NCBI GenBank assembly: GCA_014058105.1
Contig: JACGCM010002752.1
Coordinates: forward strand, 1,054,001 to 1,118,000
Reading direction: 5' to 3'
DNA length: 64,000 bases
From: Kingdonia uniflora
Lineage: Eukaryota > Streptophyta > Magnoliopsida > Ranunculales > Circaeasteraceae
The position numbers and the translations under genes are program-made. Below the pieces are notes generated by a model. It was not told the origin of the DNA. It did not search any database and was given only the letters and a program-made list of their open reading frames with translations. Below, piece after piece: positions 23,033-33,850 of the stretch. Every line of letters begins with the position of its first letter. Positions within the stretch are counted from its first letter, which is position 1.

Positions 23033-25589
23033 TGTATTGTCCCTGATTTTTTGTATTATTCCTTATCATGCATACGTCACCATACATCCTGCATCCTCAC
23101 TTTCTGCATCTACATTTCTTTCCTCAATCCAGGTTTTGTGTTTTTCTTCTTTTTTGTGTTTCGGTGGTTATTTGCTCTGTGGAAGTTGTGTTTTGTTTCA
23201 GGGACCCGTGGTTGGGTTGGTGGAGGTGTGATGTTGTTGGTGTTTGTGGTACGGTGTGATCCGGTGGGGGGGGGGATCAGTGTTGATATTCTTAGGTTTT
23301 TCTAGTTTCCTTTAGAAGGGAATCTTTTGGTGTTTTGGGACCTAACTGTCCCATTCTATTCGAACAGATCTTTCTCTGTTCGAATATGCTTTTGATTGAT
23401 CTGTTTTGTTCAAACAACTCCATTTCTATTCGAACAGATTTCTATCTGCTTTGTTTTATTCGAATAGGAATATCTTTTGTTTGAATACATTCCTGGCTGT
23501 TTTATTTTATTCGAAAAACTTTTATTTTGTTTGAATAAGTTTCAGACTGTTTCATTTTATTCGAACATGCCTTTTCCTGTTCGAATACTTTCCTACCTGT
23601 CTTATTTTGTTCGAATAGAAATATATTCTATTCGAACAGAAGCGTGTTTTGACGACCAGTGTTGGGTTCTTCTCGCAACTCTTGGCCGTTGATCTTCCTC
23701 AAGTGGAGTATTGACCTTTCTAGGGTTTATTACCGATTTCCTTTTCATTCTCTCTCTCACTCTCTCTCCCAAATTGAATCATCTCCACTCTCTCGCTCCT
23801 CGTCTGTGATTCATTGAGGGAGATTGATCTCGCTACTTCTCTGGTGAGTAATTCCCTTCCCTCTTCCTTATAATTGATTCGATTTAGGTTTTGGTGGTAA
23901 TCCTTGTTGAGTTGATTCTAGGGTTTGGTGTTTGGGAGTTTTGTTAAGTTATGGGTTTTGCGGTTGTTGTGGTTGTTGCAGGTGTTGGGTTGGTGTGATT
24001 GTTGTTGCCTTTGGTATTGAGGTTGGATTACCCTGTCGATTGTTGGGTTGCAGTTTGTTCTTTATCAGGCGAGTGCCCCATCATTGCTAAATTACTTTAC
24101 TAGTTTAGCCTTTGCTAGTTAGAGTTATACATTTGGCACTGAGGCGTTTGTGAATTGATTTTAGACTATATTGTTCTCTTTGTTGTATTTGTTGTTTAAG
24201 TATTTGGCATTTCCTATTGTTAGGCATGTAGGGAGTGGTTTTCCTTGGCCTTTAGGGAGTTGTGTATTTGTATGGTATTCTCATGGCTTGTCCTTGAGCA
24301 CTGTGTTTCAGTCTTTAGAGACTGATATTGTTGGATGTTGTAACTGGTTAATTAGTCACTATTTACACCTGTGTTAGGATTGTTTGCCATCCTCTGAGCC
24401 AGGTAGTTATCCTAGGTATGTGCTGGCCATGTGGGGCTATTATGTTAGGATTGTTTACCCTTCTCTCAGGCATGGGGTTATCCTGTGTGTGTTGGCCTGG
24501 TTGGCGGCTGTGGTGTTTTGATCCTTAGGATCTGTTTGCAGTGTGGGTTTTATTGTATTCTTTTAACTTAACCTGGTCAGGATACATAACAAAGCTCCAC
24601 TCGTCTGACCCTCGATAGGATTTGGGATTCCTACATCGGGTTAAAATTAAGTAGGTAAGTTTGGGACAGGTACTATCATATCTATTACTCATCCAGGAAT
24701 ATGGGATGGTATGAGACAGTTTTCCTTTGGTACCCATCTTATTCCTTCGTGAGGTTAAAATCCCTTGGAATGTGAAATAAAGTTCGGATGTTGGCTCCGT
24801 GGGTTGCAAAGCTCAGAACACTCTGATCAAGTGAAAAATCCTAAGCGTGATCGAGCTTGCTACTAATCGTACCCATTGTATCTAATTGAGATCTCTTTAA
24901 GGTTATTATGCATTAGCGGCTGATCAGCCCAATATATTGATTTGTAAAGTCTAGTTCTTGGTTTTATAACATCATAAAACATCCACATTAGGATAATTCT
25001 AGAATCATGCCATTACCATATCATATCTGGTCATCACATCATCGCATTACATCATATCATATCACAACACTTCATTATTTCTATTCCTATTCCTTTTCCT
25101 TATTCTGTACTTATATTACCATACTTTTAATCATTCTCTTATCTCATTTACCTCTCCTCTTTCTCTGTACCTGTTATATTAGTATGTTATTTAGCTCTGT
25201 TGGGCATTAGTGATCCGTGGTTTTGCTCACTCACGCTATTTTCCCCCCTTTCAGAGGTGGAGTAGTTGTTATTTTGGCTAAGAGCTTCAGCTGTTGGTTC
25301 CAGTTTGCCGCTGCCGTTTCTATTTCTGGTTTTAGTATTTCTTGTGAGTTCTCAGCTTTTGACACTGTATGTTATCAGATATTATATATTCTTCAGTTTT
25401 ATATTTATATATCTCTTGCTTCCGCTTTATTCTTTTACTCTGATGATATTGCTATAGTGAATTACTGAGCCTGAACTTGTCTATGGATCGGTCGTTTGTG
25501 GGGGCGAATCGATTGGATTCCCCGGCTTGCACATCCTCGAATCTCAGTAATTGGTCTAGCTACCAATTATTAAATTTTGGGGCGTGACA
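23033..25589. mobile_element. Solo LTR (about 2.56 kb) nested in the CACTA element
   Basis: The segment begins TGTATTGTCCC and ends GGGGCGTGACA, so the ends are TGT and ACA, and it is flanked on both sides by AAGGT (23028-23032 and 25590-25594), a 5-bp target duplication typical of LTR retrotransposons. There is no pol sequence inside. The size suits the long LTRs of some plant gypsy lineages such as Tekay/Del, but the family is not proven. Near 23810-23850 a pyrimidine-rich leader is followed by GGTGAGTAA, a possible splice donor. Confidence 0.85.
23350..23650. repeat. Cluster of TTCGAA-centred dyads inside the solo LTR
   Basis: About a dozen copies or near-copies of ATTCGAAC or its complement GTTCGAAT lie within 300 bp. 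The first pair forms a perfect 12-bp inverted repeat, TATTCGAACAGA and TCTGTTCGAATA, with a 6-bp loop. Spacing is irregular (about 20-45 bp) and some copies have decayed to TTTGAA or TTCAAA. It looks like a U3-type repeated binding site or a decayed minisatellite. Confidence 0.7.
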
Positions 25590-25594
25590 AAGGT

Positions 25595-27520
25595 TTTCAT
25601 TAACGTAGACTTAGGCTAATTTTAAAGTATTGTACGTATCTGAAAGTTATGGTAAAACTCGTAAGCTATATATTGTAGCATAGTGGCCCGGCTAATTGAC
25701 CAATAAAGAAAGTAGTTTTAACAACATAAATGCATAGAAAGACCATTCAAACTTCAGATAGATGCATATAGTATAGTGGATCAAAGAGTGAAATTAATAC
25801 CAATTAACAAGCGAGATAGAACTAGAGGCATCAGAAAAAGTAGTCCAAACAACAATCTTAGTGAGCAAGAAGTACTTACATACCCACTTAATAAGCAAGC
25901 CATCACGAAGGAAGATGCATTATGTTGGGGAAAAAAGGCCGTCTTATATCCATCATTAAATTTATGTCGCTGAGATTCTTGCAATAGTTTGTCAGCAGGT
26001 TACCTAATGGATAAGGTTTTGTGCAACAATTAAGCGAAGAAACTGGTAGGAAAATCATAGATCTAAGAGCAAAAACCAATGTAAGACACAAATAAGAAAA
26101 TAACAAAAATTCAATAAACATAATTTGAGACCAAGTTAATTAATTATGGCATATGCTCATTTTATTGTATGATTCTAGGTCAAATCAATTTAACCATGAA
26201 AGGTATGAAGAACAATATTAACACATGCATGATCCAAGATAAAAAAATAAGTATTGTAATCCAATATGTCATAATGCATCTAACACTTATGTCATTAATT
26301 ATTGGATTAATAGTCTCCACACTTGCTATCATGATCACTTAATAAGCATAAGGTAGCTCATACGTAATATATATTATTATTAGAGCCACGTCCAGGTAAC
26401 CTCGTAGATGACATCCAATTTATAAATGAAATGCATAACTCTTTCAATCTCTCGAATAAAGTTGAATACTTACAAATAAGGCAAAACCACCACTTTGATT
26501 TTTTTGCGAATGTTGGTATTTATAACGTCCTTTTGAACTGTACATGCCCATTGATGGATATATGACTTCCAAGTCACACTAATGGGTTACTCGATAACTC
26601 TAATGCTATAATTCCTACTCTCACATTTTCTTAGGAAAAAAATTGAGTATCCCTTGAGCTTGTGACTATTTAAATGGTATTATATAATTGTTTCATTTGA
26701 AGGAAGAAGGCGAAAGCATCAATTTTAAATTTACAAAAAAATCCAACCTACTTAGTATTGGTTATACTACTGTTCTTAGCTGATGATCTAATCCATCCAT
26801 CGATGCCATCTACTCGCATGACATACCCACACGATTAAGGAGCTCAAACGATTAATAAACCCCTCGCCTTGAGAACCACAAATCAGCAATTCCTTAAAGT
26901 AACAAAGTAGAAGGAAATTCGAGAAGGAAAAAATCAGTTTAATAGAGAACGGATGGAATCGAGATTTGGGTCTTTGTTTTTTCCATTAAATTAGTTACAA
27001 GTTGGTTTTAGAACAGAAAGTCAAATCGGAAAATCTAGCTGTGAATTTTCTTCCCTTATTCATAATCAAAATTCCCTAGTAAAAGCTTTAAGCATACCTA
27101 TATTCTCCAAATGAACTAAAATCCACAGAAGCCAACAATCATCGCATCAATCAAAATAAATTAAACTTAGATCAAGAGATGCCTGAATTGTAATGTTTCA
27201 AAGGGGCTCAAATCTTTAATGGAAAATCGAATAAGAAGTATCAAATTGGAGATTATAGGAAAGTAGATTGATGAAGATTACAACATACCTTTATGGTTAC
27301 AAATTGTATTAAAGTACATATCTGAATCTCTCTCCCTCTTTGTCTTTCCACCACCATTAGAATAGCGAATTGAGAAATCCTTGAGTTTCAGATTGAGATT
27401 TGTTTACTTCAAATCTAGATATTATGTTTATATTGTTGTGAAGAGTAGGGACTCCCTAGTTTTGGTCTCTTCAAAGTTAGGAACTCCAACAAAAGAAACT
27501 ATAATAGAAAAAAGATCTGC
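25595..27520. other. CACTA interior right of the solo LTR, unassigned
   Basis: On the minus strand around 25870-25985 a short exon-like frame (KLLQESQRHKFNDGYKTAFF) is followed by a possible donor, GTATGTAAG, so a third captured exon is possible; I do not recognise it. Sequence near 27290-27480 has the pyrimidine-rich look of a 5' leader on the minus strand. The rest is AT-rich with no signal. Confidence 0.35.
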
Positions 27521-27534
27521 AAATAACCATAAAT

Positions 27535-27638
27535 AACATAGCTATTTGCCACGGTGGATCTGCGTCAAGGTTACCATAGCATAAATTTGTGGCTAAATTA
27601 TAAATAGACTGTGGCAATTTTGTCATTTTGGTGTAGTG
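27535..27638. repeat. CACTA right terminus and subterminal repeats
   Basis: TATTTGCCACGGTGG, AATTTGTGGCTAAA and CTGTGGCAATTTTG repeat the left-end subterminal motif, ending in GGTGTAGTG. The duplicated TAA follows directly. Confidence 0.8.
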
Positions 27639-28074
27639 TAAGGGATTGAATTCTCAGTCTACTTAGTAACCTCTAGATATATAGATTATTCTTATTTTCA
27701 CAAAAGAGTGACAAACCCTAGGTCAACAACCTAGAATTGGAGCTTAAACCTCGATGGGTTGAGCTCTCTGATTTATTCATCGCGAAGAGATCCGTAAAGA
27801 ACTCTAAACCCCTCAAATTTTATTCAAAAAAAATAATATCGAGGAGAAGACCTAAAACCTAATATGTTAATATAGGGATGAATCAGAAGGTCTTGATGTC
27901 CTTAATATTTAATTTTTAACACCTAGTTTAACATATAATTCAGACAAAACAAAACTCTATTTTCCCTAGATTTTAATTTACCCTAGAATAGCGTACATTT
28001 ATGTGGATTGATACCCTACTTGCCATTTACTATATTAATTAGTTAAGCAGGATTTTGATTAGACTAACAATAGT
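27639..28074. other. Flank between the CACTA element and the LINE, unassigned
   Basis: AT-rich, with no frame or repeat that I recognise. It may include the 3' untranslated end of the minus-strand LINE, but no poly(A) tail or target duplication could be identified. Confidence 0.35.
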
Positions 28075-30472
28075 TTTTATCATTTTCCCATAATATGGAG
28101 ATAATATTTTGCCGCAACCTTTCTCTTTTTCAATAAAGACCTCCAACCCCATGAGCAGTCCCAAGAAATATCCACTATCCAATATGATCCCTTAACAAGA
28201 TATATGCTTTTAATCCATTTGATCCACAAATTTGATTTACCCAAGACTAGATTCTATATTGATCTCATAATTAAAACATCATTAATGTTTTTCAATTTCT
28301 CGACAATCTTAGGAGCACATATATATTCCCAAGGTACATTGGTCATTGACTTCTTTTGATCCACAACTGCCCATAGGAAGTCTCTAAATAAGCTTTCTAT
28401 CTTGTAAAACATACTATTTGGGAGCCCAAAACACCGAGCTCAATATATTGTGAAGCTCTAGAGGACACTTTAAATAAGATCAAGTCTTCCACCATACAAT
28501 ACCATTATGTTCTTCCAGTTTGTAATCCTTTCGGCAATCTTTATAAGGGGTTAACAATATCTTTCTGTTAGCTTTGTGGCCAAGATAGGGAGTTCCATAT
28601 ATTTAACTGGAAGGGATTCACTTTCAAAAGCTAAAGCATCACATAAGTCCTTCTTTAGATCTTCAAAAGTTAGCCCTTAAAGGAAAATTCTACTCTTTGA
28701 TGAATTAATTTTGAGACCAACCAAGCCTTCAAACTTTAAAAGAATAATGTATCTTTAATTTGTAGTGGCAACAGAGTTGACAGTACCTTTCAGGCATATG
28801 AATTAGTCATCATTAAATAGAATGTATGAAATATTAGAGCTCTTACCGTTTGCCAATAACTACAGTCTCCATCTTGAGTAGCTAGCCTTATTTTATAGTT
28901 TAGATAATGGTCGAATAACAATAAAAAATAGGTAAGGGGAGAATAGGTCCCCTTTCCTTATTCCTTTATTGCTTTTAAATAAACCAATGATCATCCCATT
29001 TACGTCAACCTTGAAGACAGGAGTAGTAATACAAGCCTTTATCCAATTAACCAAAGCCTTAAAAAAGTTCATCTCTTTGAGGACGACATCTACACCTACT
29101 AGTTAAAAGTGGAAACTTTTCTCGCACTACAAGAGTGTTCACGTCATGGCATTTCTTTTTCCAAAGCATGAAGGTTTTATGAAAGGGTATTTGGTAGTTT
29201 GTGGTTTTTTACACCTTTTGGGATTCTCTTCGTGTCCCAAATCAAACTAGTATTACTTGCTTCTCTCTCATAAAGAGATTATCTTTATCTCTTTAAGCTT
29301 TTTGGAACTAGAGTCCAGATATATCTCTTTTTAAATGGGATTGCAAATATATCTCCTACACCTAAGTTCAATTAACCTAATTAGTGGAATATATCTTGTT
29401 GAAACTTTCTCTTTTAAAATTACATATGAAGAAGAGATTTCATACGCCTGCTGATGATTTAAAAGACAGTTCGTGACTCCATCATTTTCTGCTGAAATTT
29501 AATCTTCAAACTCATTAAATTTATGGTGCATGAAAGAAAACTTGAGATATAGGTTAACAAGAACAAGGTCCATCTATTTTTTTGTCTAAACGTACAAACT
29601 AGCAAAGACATGGATCCTTGAGCACCTTCTTTTATTGAGATGTACCTTCAAGTAGTTGAAAAGTTTTTTGTTTGTATGAGGTATGAGGCATCTCACAAGT
29701 CCTCCCATGTATTCTTTAACAAATTGCAATTTCATTGATAAGTATAGTCTAAAATTCTAGGAATAAAATGGAGCGTACCATAATAGTACATTGGTTAAGA
29801 ATGCGTAGCTTTGGCCACTATTCGATTTGTAGATGAAGCTATTTTTCATATATAAAAGCAATAGGTTAAAAGATCATTAGTTAAATTTCATTAGGTACTT
29901 CTAACAAAATTTCATTAAACTTCATTATCCGATACGATGAACTTTATATAGATCTTTATTTTCAGCCCTTCGGCTAAAATAATCAAGAAGAAAATGCAAT
30001 ATTGGGTAAAGTATTTTTTATTTCTGTCATGTCTTTTAGCTAGAGCCCATGCTAAGCATGGGCCAAAATGGCTAGTTCAGAAGATAAAACTATTTCACTT
30101 AATCAAAGGCCTTATGAATGTCAATTTTAAGAAACTTTTTGTTCTCTCCATTTTACCCATCCCCCATGCCCATTTATGGGATAACATAATATTGTCTTGC
30201 ATCAATCTCCCCTTTAGAGCATATACAATAGCAAGGTGGATTCAAATCTACATTTTCCTCCCAAATAGTAACCAACTTTGAGTTTCCCTCAAGGTGGGGT
30301 TGATTGAAGAATTGTGTGCCACCTAAGCAAACTGACCTTACTGATGTGAGATGGTTTTGTAAAAAAGAGGGTTACTTGCCTCCACCTAGAAATTTACCCT
30401 ATTACTACATATGGTCTTTATAAATGCATATTGACAAGGATATATAAGGTTGTCCATAATGTCTCTCATTCT
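28075..30472 (-). pseudogene. L1-type LINE, reverse transcriptase C-terminal half (downstream part)
   Basis: On the minus strand, directly left of element E, the reading resumes with MRDIMDNLIYPCQYAFIK, then LKIDIHKAFD (first catalytic Asp region, about 30050-30080), KVDVNGMIIGLFKSNKGIRK and GDLFSPYLF (about 28930-29010), then a decayed active-site region. The post-RT stretch reads SLPVKYMELPILATKLTE, NWKNIMVLYGGRLDLI and FWAPK, typical of plant L1 elements, followed by a WRSLLKKR region. Stops and shifts are frequent, and about 29100-30000 is barely readable. Confidence 0.8.
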
Positions 30473-30700
30473 TATAGGGGGGGCCTAATCTCGTAGAGGG
30501 GTATATTAAACTCTTATGCTACTGTATGTATGCTCGACTAGGGATTTTAACTCGGAAGTATACTAAATTGAAATAGGTAGAGATTCGTATAGATGCACTT
30601 GCGTGGAGTCCAAGAATGGAATCCCTCTACAACCTCTAGTAAGAATTTTTTAAGGTGAGATGGTATAAATGGATGAGATTGCAAATATACGAGAGAGGAA
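30473..30700 (-). repeat. Element E partial 3' LTR
   Basis: It matches the 3' part of the 5' LTR: CCTAATCTCGTAGAGGGG, CAACCTCTAGTAA and AAGGTGAGATGGTATAAATG correspond to nearly the same words at 37525-37740, with many substitutions. Beyond about 30700 similarity stops, so the U3 part is missing or replaced. Confidence 0.85.
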
Positions 30701-31240
30701 TATATTTGAGCGGGGAAATTTGTTTGAGATAAATCCATAAAGAGAGAGAGAGAGAGAGTGTGAGATATATATATATATATATGGCGTTGGCGGGATTATA
30801 GTTTTTCTTTTGGGATTTGGGCGGGGTTATTCTATTTTATTTTTCAGAGATAATGATTAGAGTAGTTTTAGTTTAATTAATCAAAATGACTATGTAAACC
30901 GTCCAAATTGGATTAGTTTTCCAACTAAGTGCACAGTTACAAATAAGAGGGAAAAAAATTATGGTGGTAATAAGATTGTGACTGTTAAAGGATGTCAAAA
31001 TTTTCCCATACGCCTACCCCATCGTAATTGCATCTCTAAAAGTGTTAATATTTCCTTTTTTTGGCCTAGTATTTGTTTTGTAACTATTGAGACTATCTTT
31101 TTTCTGCTTCGAGATGCTATGGTGACTTTATTCTATCATTGCAGTTTGCTTTCCATTCTTCTTTCTAAATGTATATTGATTGAAGTGTGAACTGTGAAGG
31201 TGCCTTGGTGATAACTGTGGTGTTGGATCTGGACAAGCTT
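30701..31240. other. Replacement sequence inside element E with AG and AT microsatellites
   Basis: This stretch stands where the 3' LTR U3 and the antisense gene should be. It holds an (AG)n run near 30741-30758 and an (AT)n run near 30766-30782. No coding signal or repeat family is recognised. Confidence 0.45.
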
Positions 31241-31269
31241 TTGGTTATGCGGGTCTATAGGATCCTTGA

Positions 31270-32165
31270 AAAACTTTGAGGTCGTCCCCAAGTTCGTGAG
31301 ACTTTGAGGTCAACACCGAGGTCGTGGTCAACTCCGTGGTCCCCACTAAGTGTTTAATCTTTAGATTATTTATGCTACTGGGGTCTCTCCAAATTTGGAG
31401 CCTTAAAGAACTTTGAGGTCACCCCAAAGTATCAGTCGGGTCAAAGATTTGACTTGGTACTTAGGTTAGACCGACTCAAGAAGTTTATAAGGCTTTAAGG
31501 TCACCCCCGGGTGTTTCTATCCTTGGGTTTAAACTTAAACAAAACTGATCACGGTCAGCTCTAAGGTTACCCCAAGTGTTTAATCTTTCAATTATTCATG
31601 CTATTTGGGTTTGCCCAAATCTGGAACCTTAAAAAACTTTGAGCCGACGTATTAGTCGGGTTAAAGGCTTGAATTGATATATAGGTTCGGCCGACTCAAG
31701 AAGTTCATGAGGCTTCGAGATTCCCCCGGGTATTTCTATCCTCAGGTTTGAACCTAAACGAAACTGATCGCGATCAGCTCCGAGGCCACTCTCAAGTATT
31801 TTATCTTTTGACTATTCATACCACTTAGGTTTGCCCAAATCAGGAACTTGAAAAACTTTGAGGCCACCCCTAAGTATTAGTCGATTTGAAGCTTTGACTT
31901 CATACCTAGGTTTGACCGACTCAAGAAGTTTATGAGGCTTTGAGGTTGCCCCTGAGTATTTCTATCCCCGAGTTTGAACCTAAACAAAATTGATCGTGGT
32001 TAGCTCCGAGTTCACCCCCAAATGTTTCATCTTTCAATTATTCATGCCACTTGGGTTTGCCCAAATCAGGAACCTTAAAAACCTTCGAGGTCACCTCTAA
32101 GTATCAGTCAGGTTGAAGGTTTGACTTAATACTTAGATTTGATCGACTCACAAAGTTCATGTTGA
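31270..32165. repeat. About 222-bp tandem array, roughly 4 copies (element E 3' region)
   Basis: The phrase built on TGTTTAATCTTT followed by ATTATTCATGC recurs at 31351, 31577, 31797 and 32023 (steps 226, 220 and 226 bp). Each unit also carries a GGGTTTGCCCAAATC variant, GACTCAAGAAGTTCATGAGG and a variant of CTGATCGCGATCAG, a 14-bp perfect palindrome in the third copy. Copies are 80-90% alike by eye. The words around ACTTGGGGGTGACC (complement strand) match GATACTTGGGGGCGACC in element C's array. Confidence 0.9.
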
Positions 32166-32219
32166 TGGATTATTGTAGATGAGCAGGTGAAATAATAGTT
32201 GTTAAAAAAAAGGTTTCCT

Positions 32220-33400
32220 TTATTGATCTATAATGCTTCAGTTACAACTGTGGTAAGTATTTGTGGTTGGCTTCTGTTGTAGGAGACTAATTGTATCGTG
32301 TTTTAGGGGTTTGATAGAGGTTATTCATCTTCGGTTATGAGATAGTAGGATCCGTTGTCAGTTTTGTCATATACGATGTATGGTCATTCCAAAGATTCGA
32401 TATATTTTCTTATGTGTCAAGGTTTTGAGGAGGGGGTAACTCTTTGAAAGTCCAAGTCTCTGATTGTGAAATTTCTAGGATGGACCCTTTTGTTGTATGA
32501 CTTCTTTAATAAGTTGTGGCATCGGCCAAGATTAGCAGAGGCTCAGTCTCGGGTCCCGTCAATTCATAACATGTTACAGGCGAGTAGAAACTCGTTTACT
32601 TCATTTGGGAGCTCAGGGTCTCTTATAAGAACTTAGAACTAAGCTTGAAGGACCACTTCAGTTCCGTATGTGAGTAGAATAGGAGTGCAACCCGTTGCTT
32701 TTTGTAGTATTGTGCGATAAGCCCAGATGACGCGTTGCAGCTCTTGTACCCATCGTCTCATCTTATCGTTGACACGTTTCTTAAGGCCGTAGGCTATAAT
32801 TTTGTTGATAGCTTTGACCTACTTGGTAAAGTAGTCTGTGGCTATGAGGACGTATTCTCTTTTACCTAAAGCTTTTAGGAATGGGCCTACCAGATCAATG
32901 GCCTATTATTTAAATGGTCAAAAAACTTGGCTACAGAGGAGATCTTGTGAGGGGCACTTGATGTCATGCCCATGTTCCTAGCACTTATTGCAATACTTCG
33001 TGTAGCCTTCGACATATTTCTTCATATTCAACCAGAATAGTCCTTGTCTTATCGTGCGTAGCGCCATAAATCTTTTTACAGTGTGTGGGCCACATCTACC
33101 TTTTCGCAACTCTGTGATGATGGTGGCAACTTCTTGTTGAGATTTACATTTGAGGTATACCTCATTTGGGGTTCCTTCAGTGTAGTTTACCTTTGAGGAT
33201 AGTGTACCTTCGGCAGTTATCAAATATTAAGTATTTTACCTTTGGGTCAGTCGGTAGGGTTTTGTTGTTAAAATATACCAGGAGAGGGGTACACCAGTCT
33301 TTGGGATCGATACTCTCTTCCCCAGTATTAATGGTATTTATTTCCATCCAGTTTATACTTGGGAATTTGAGTACTTCGATGTTAATCTTTTTAGGTTCAG
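32220..33400 (-). pseudogene. Element E integrase with an internal deletion of two catalytic residues
   Basis: The zinc-binding part reads ELRKGRCGPHTVKRFMA and YCNKC. The core has AIDLVGPFLKAL (first Asp) and IATDYFTK, but the next residues are VKAINKIIAYGLKKRV, which in element C lie about 210 bp further on. The missing part contains the second Asp and the Glu of the DDE triad. The ends of the deletion match a short direct repeat (GTTGAAGC and GTCGAAGC in element C). VIWAYRTI and LTYGTEVVL follow. Other stops are present. Confidence 0.85.
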
Positions 33401-33850
33401 ATTGGCATAACATTGCAGTAATGCAGGCGAGGGTGCCAGCGTGAATGTTTTTGCCCTGAGGGTAATGTGTTATCGAAGATCGTTCAAAGAAGCGATCCAT
33501 GTATTGGTGGATAAGATCAGCATATTCAGTCATTCGACCGTTCACCTGATTTTTTCTGATATAATATATCTGAACTAGTTTCGAGTCAGTAATGATGGTT
33601 AACTTGGGTATGCCCAATTCGAGGGCCATATCAAGACTATGAATCAAAGCTTCGTATTCAGCTTCGTTACTGGTATACTCAAAGTTTAACTTGATTACCT
33701 TCTCTAGACGATCGTTGGATAGTGTGACGAGAATGATACCTATTCCGTAACTATTCGGGCCGGCTAAGCCATTGGTAAATAGTCTCTAACCAATATTAGG
33801 GTTCCATGGGTCTGTTTGCTCGATCTATTCATCTAAGATTTCATCCTCGT
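33401..33850 (-). pseudogene. Element E archaeal-type RNase H (aRNH)
   Basis: It reads LFTNGLAGPNSYGIGIIL (first Asp changed to Asn), SNEAEYEALIHSLDMALELG (Glu present), TIITDSKLVQIYY (Asp present) and SSITHYPQGKNIHAGTLA, where the usual His-Ala-Asp is His-Ala-Gly. The domain is nearly free of stops, but two catalytic acids are lost. Confidence 0.85.

Larger units (their letters stand above)
20267..27638. mobile_element. Non-autonomous CACTA (En/Spm-type) transposon with captured gene fragments
   Basis: The left end is CACTATACCAATTTTAG and the right end, read inwards, CACTACACCAAAATGAC, imperfect inverted termini starting CACTA. Both ends are flanked by TAA (20264-20266 and 27639-27641), the 3-bp duplication expected of CACTA elements. 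Subterminal copies of TTGCCACAG and TTACCACA cluster within about 270 bp of the left end and 100 bp of the right. I see no TNPD-like transposase or TNPA. The interior carries pieces of two host genes and a solo LTR. Without the 2.56-kb solo LTR the element would be about 4.8 kb. Confidence 0.88.

Noticed and set aside
23037..23305. Overlapping hydrophobic reading frames of 63-84 codons as small membrane proteins
   Set aside because: They lie inside the solo LTR in T-rich sequence, which gives Phe/Leu/Ser-rich frames by chance, and show no family features.
33166..33444. Plus-strand frame over the element E integrase and aRNH
   Set aside because: It is the complement of well-recognised minus-strand pol sequence.
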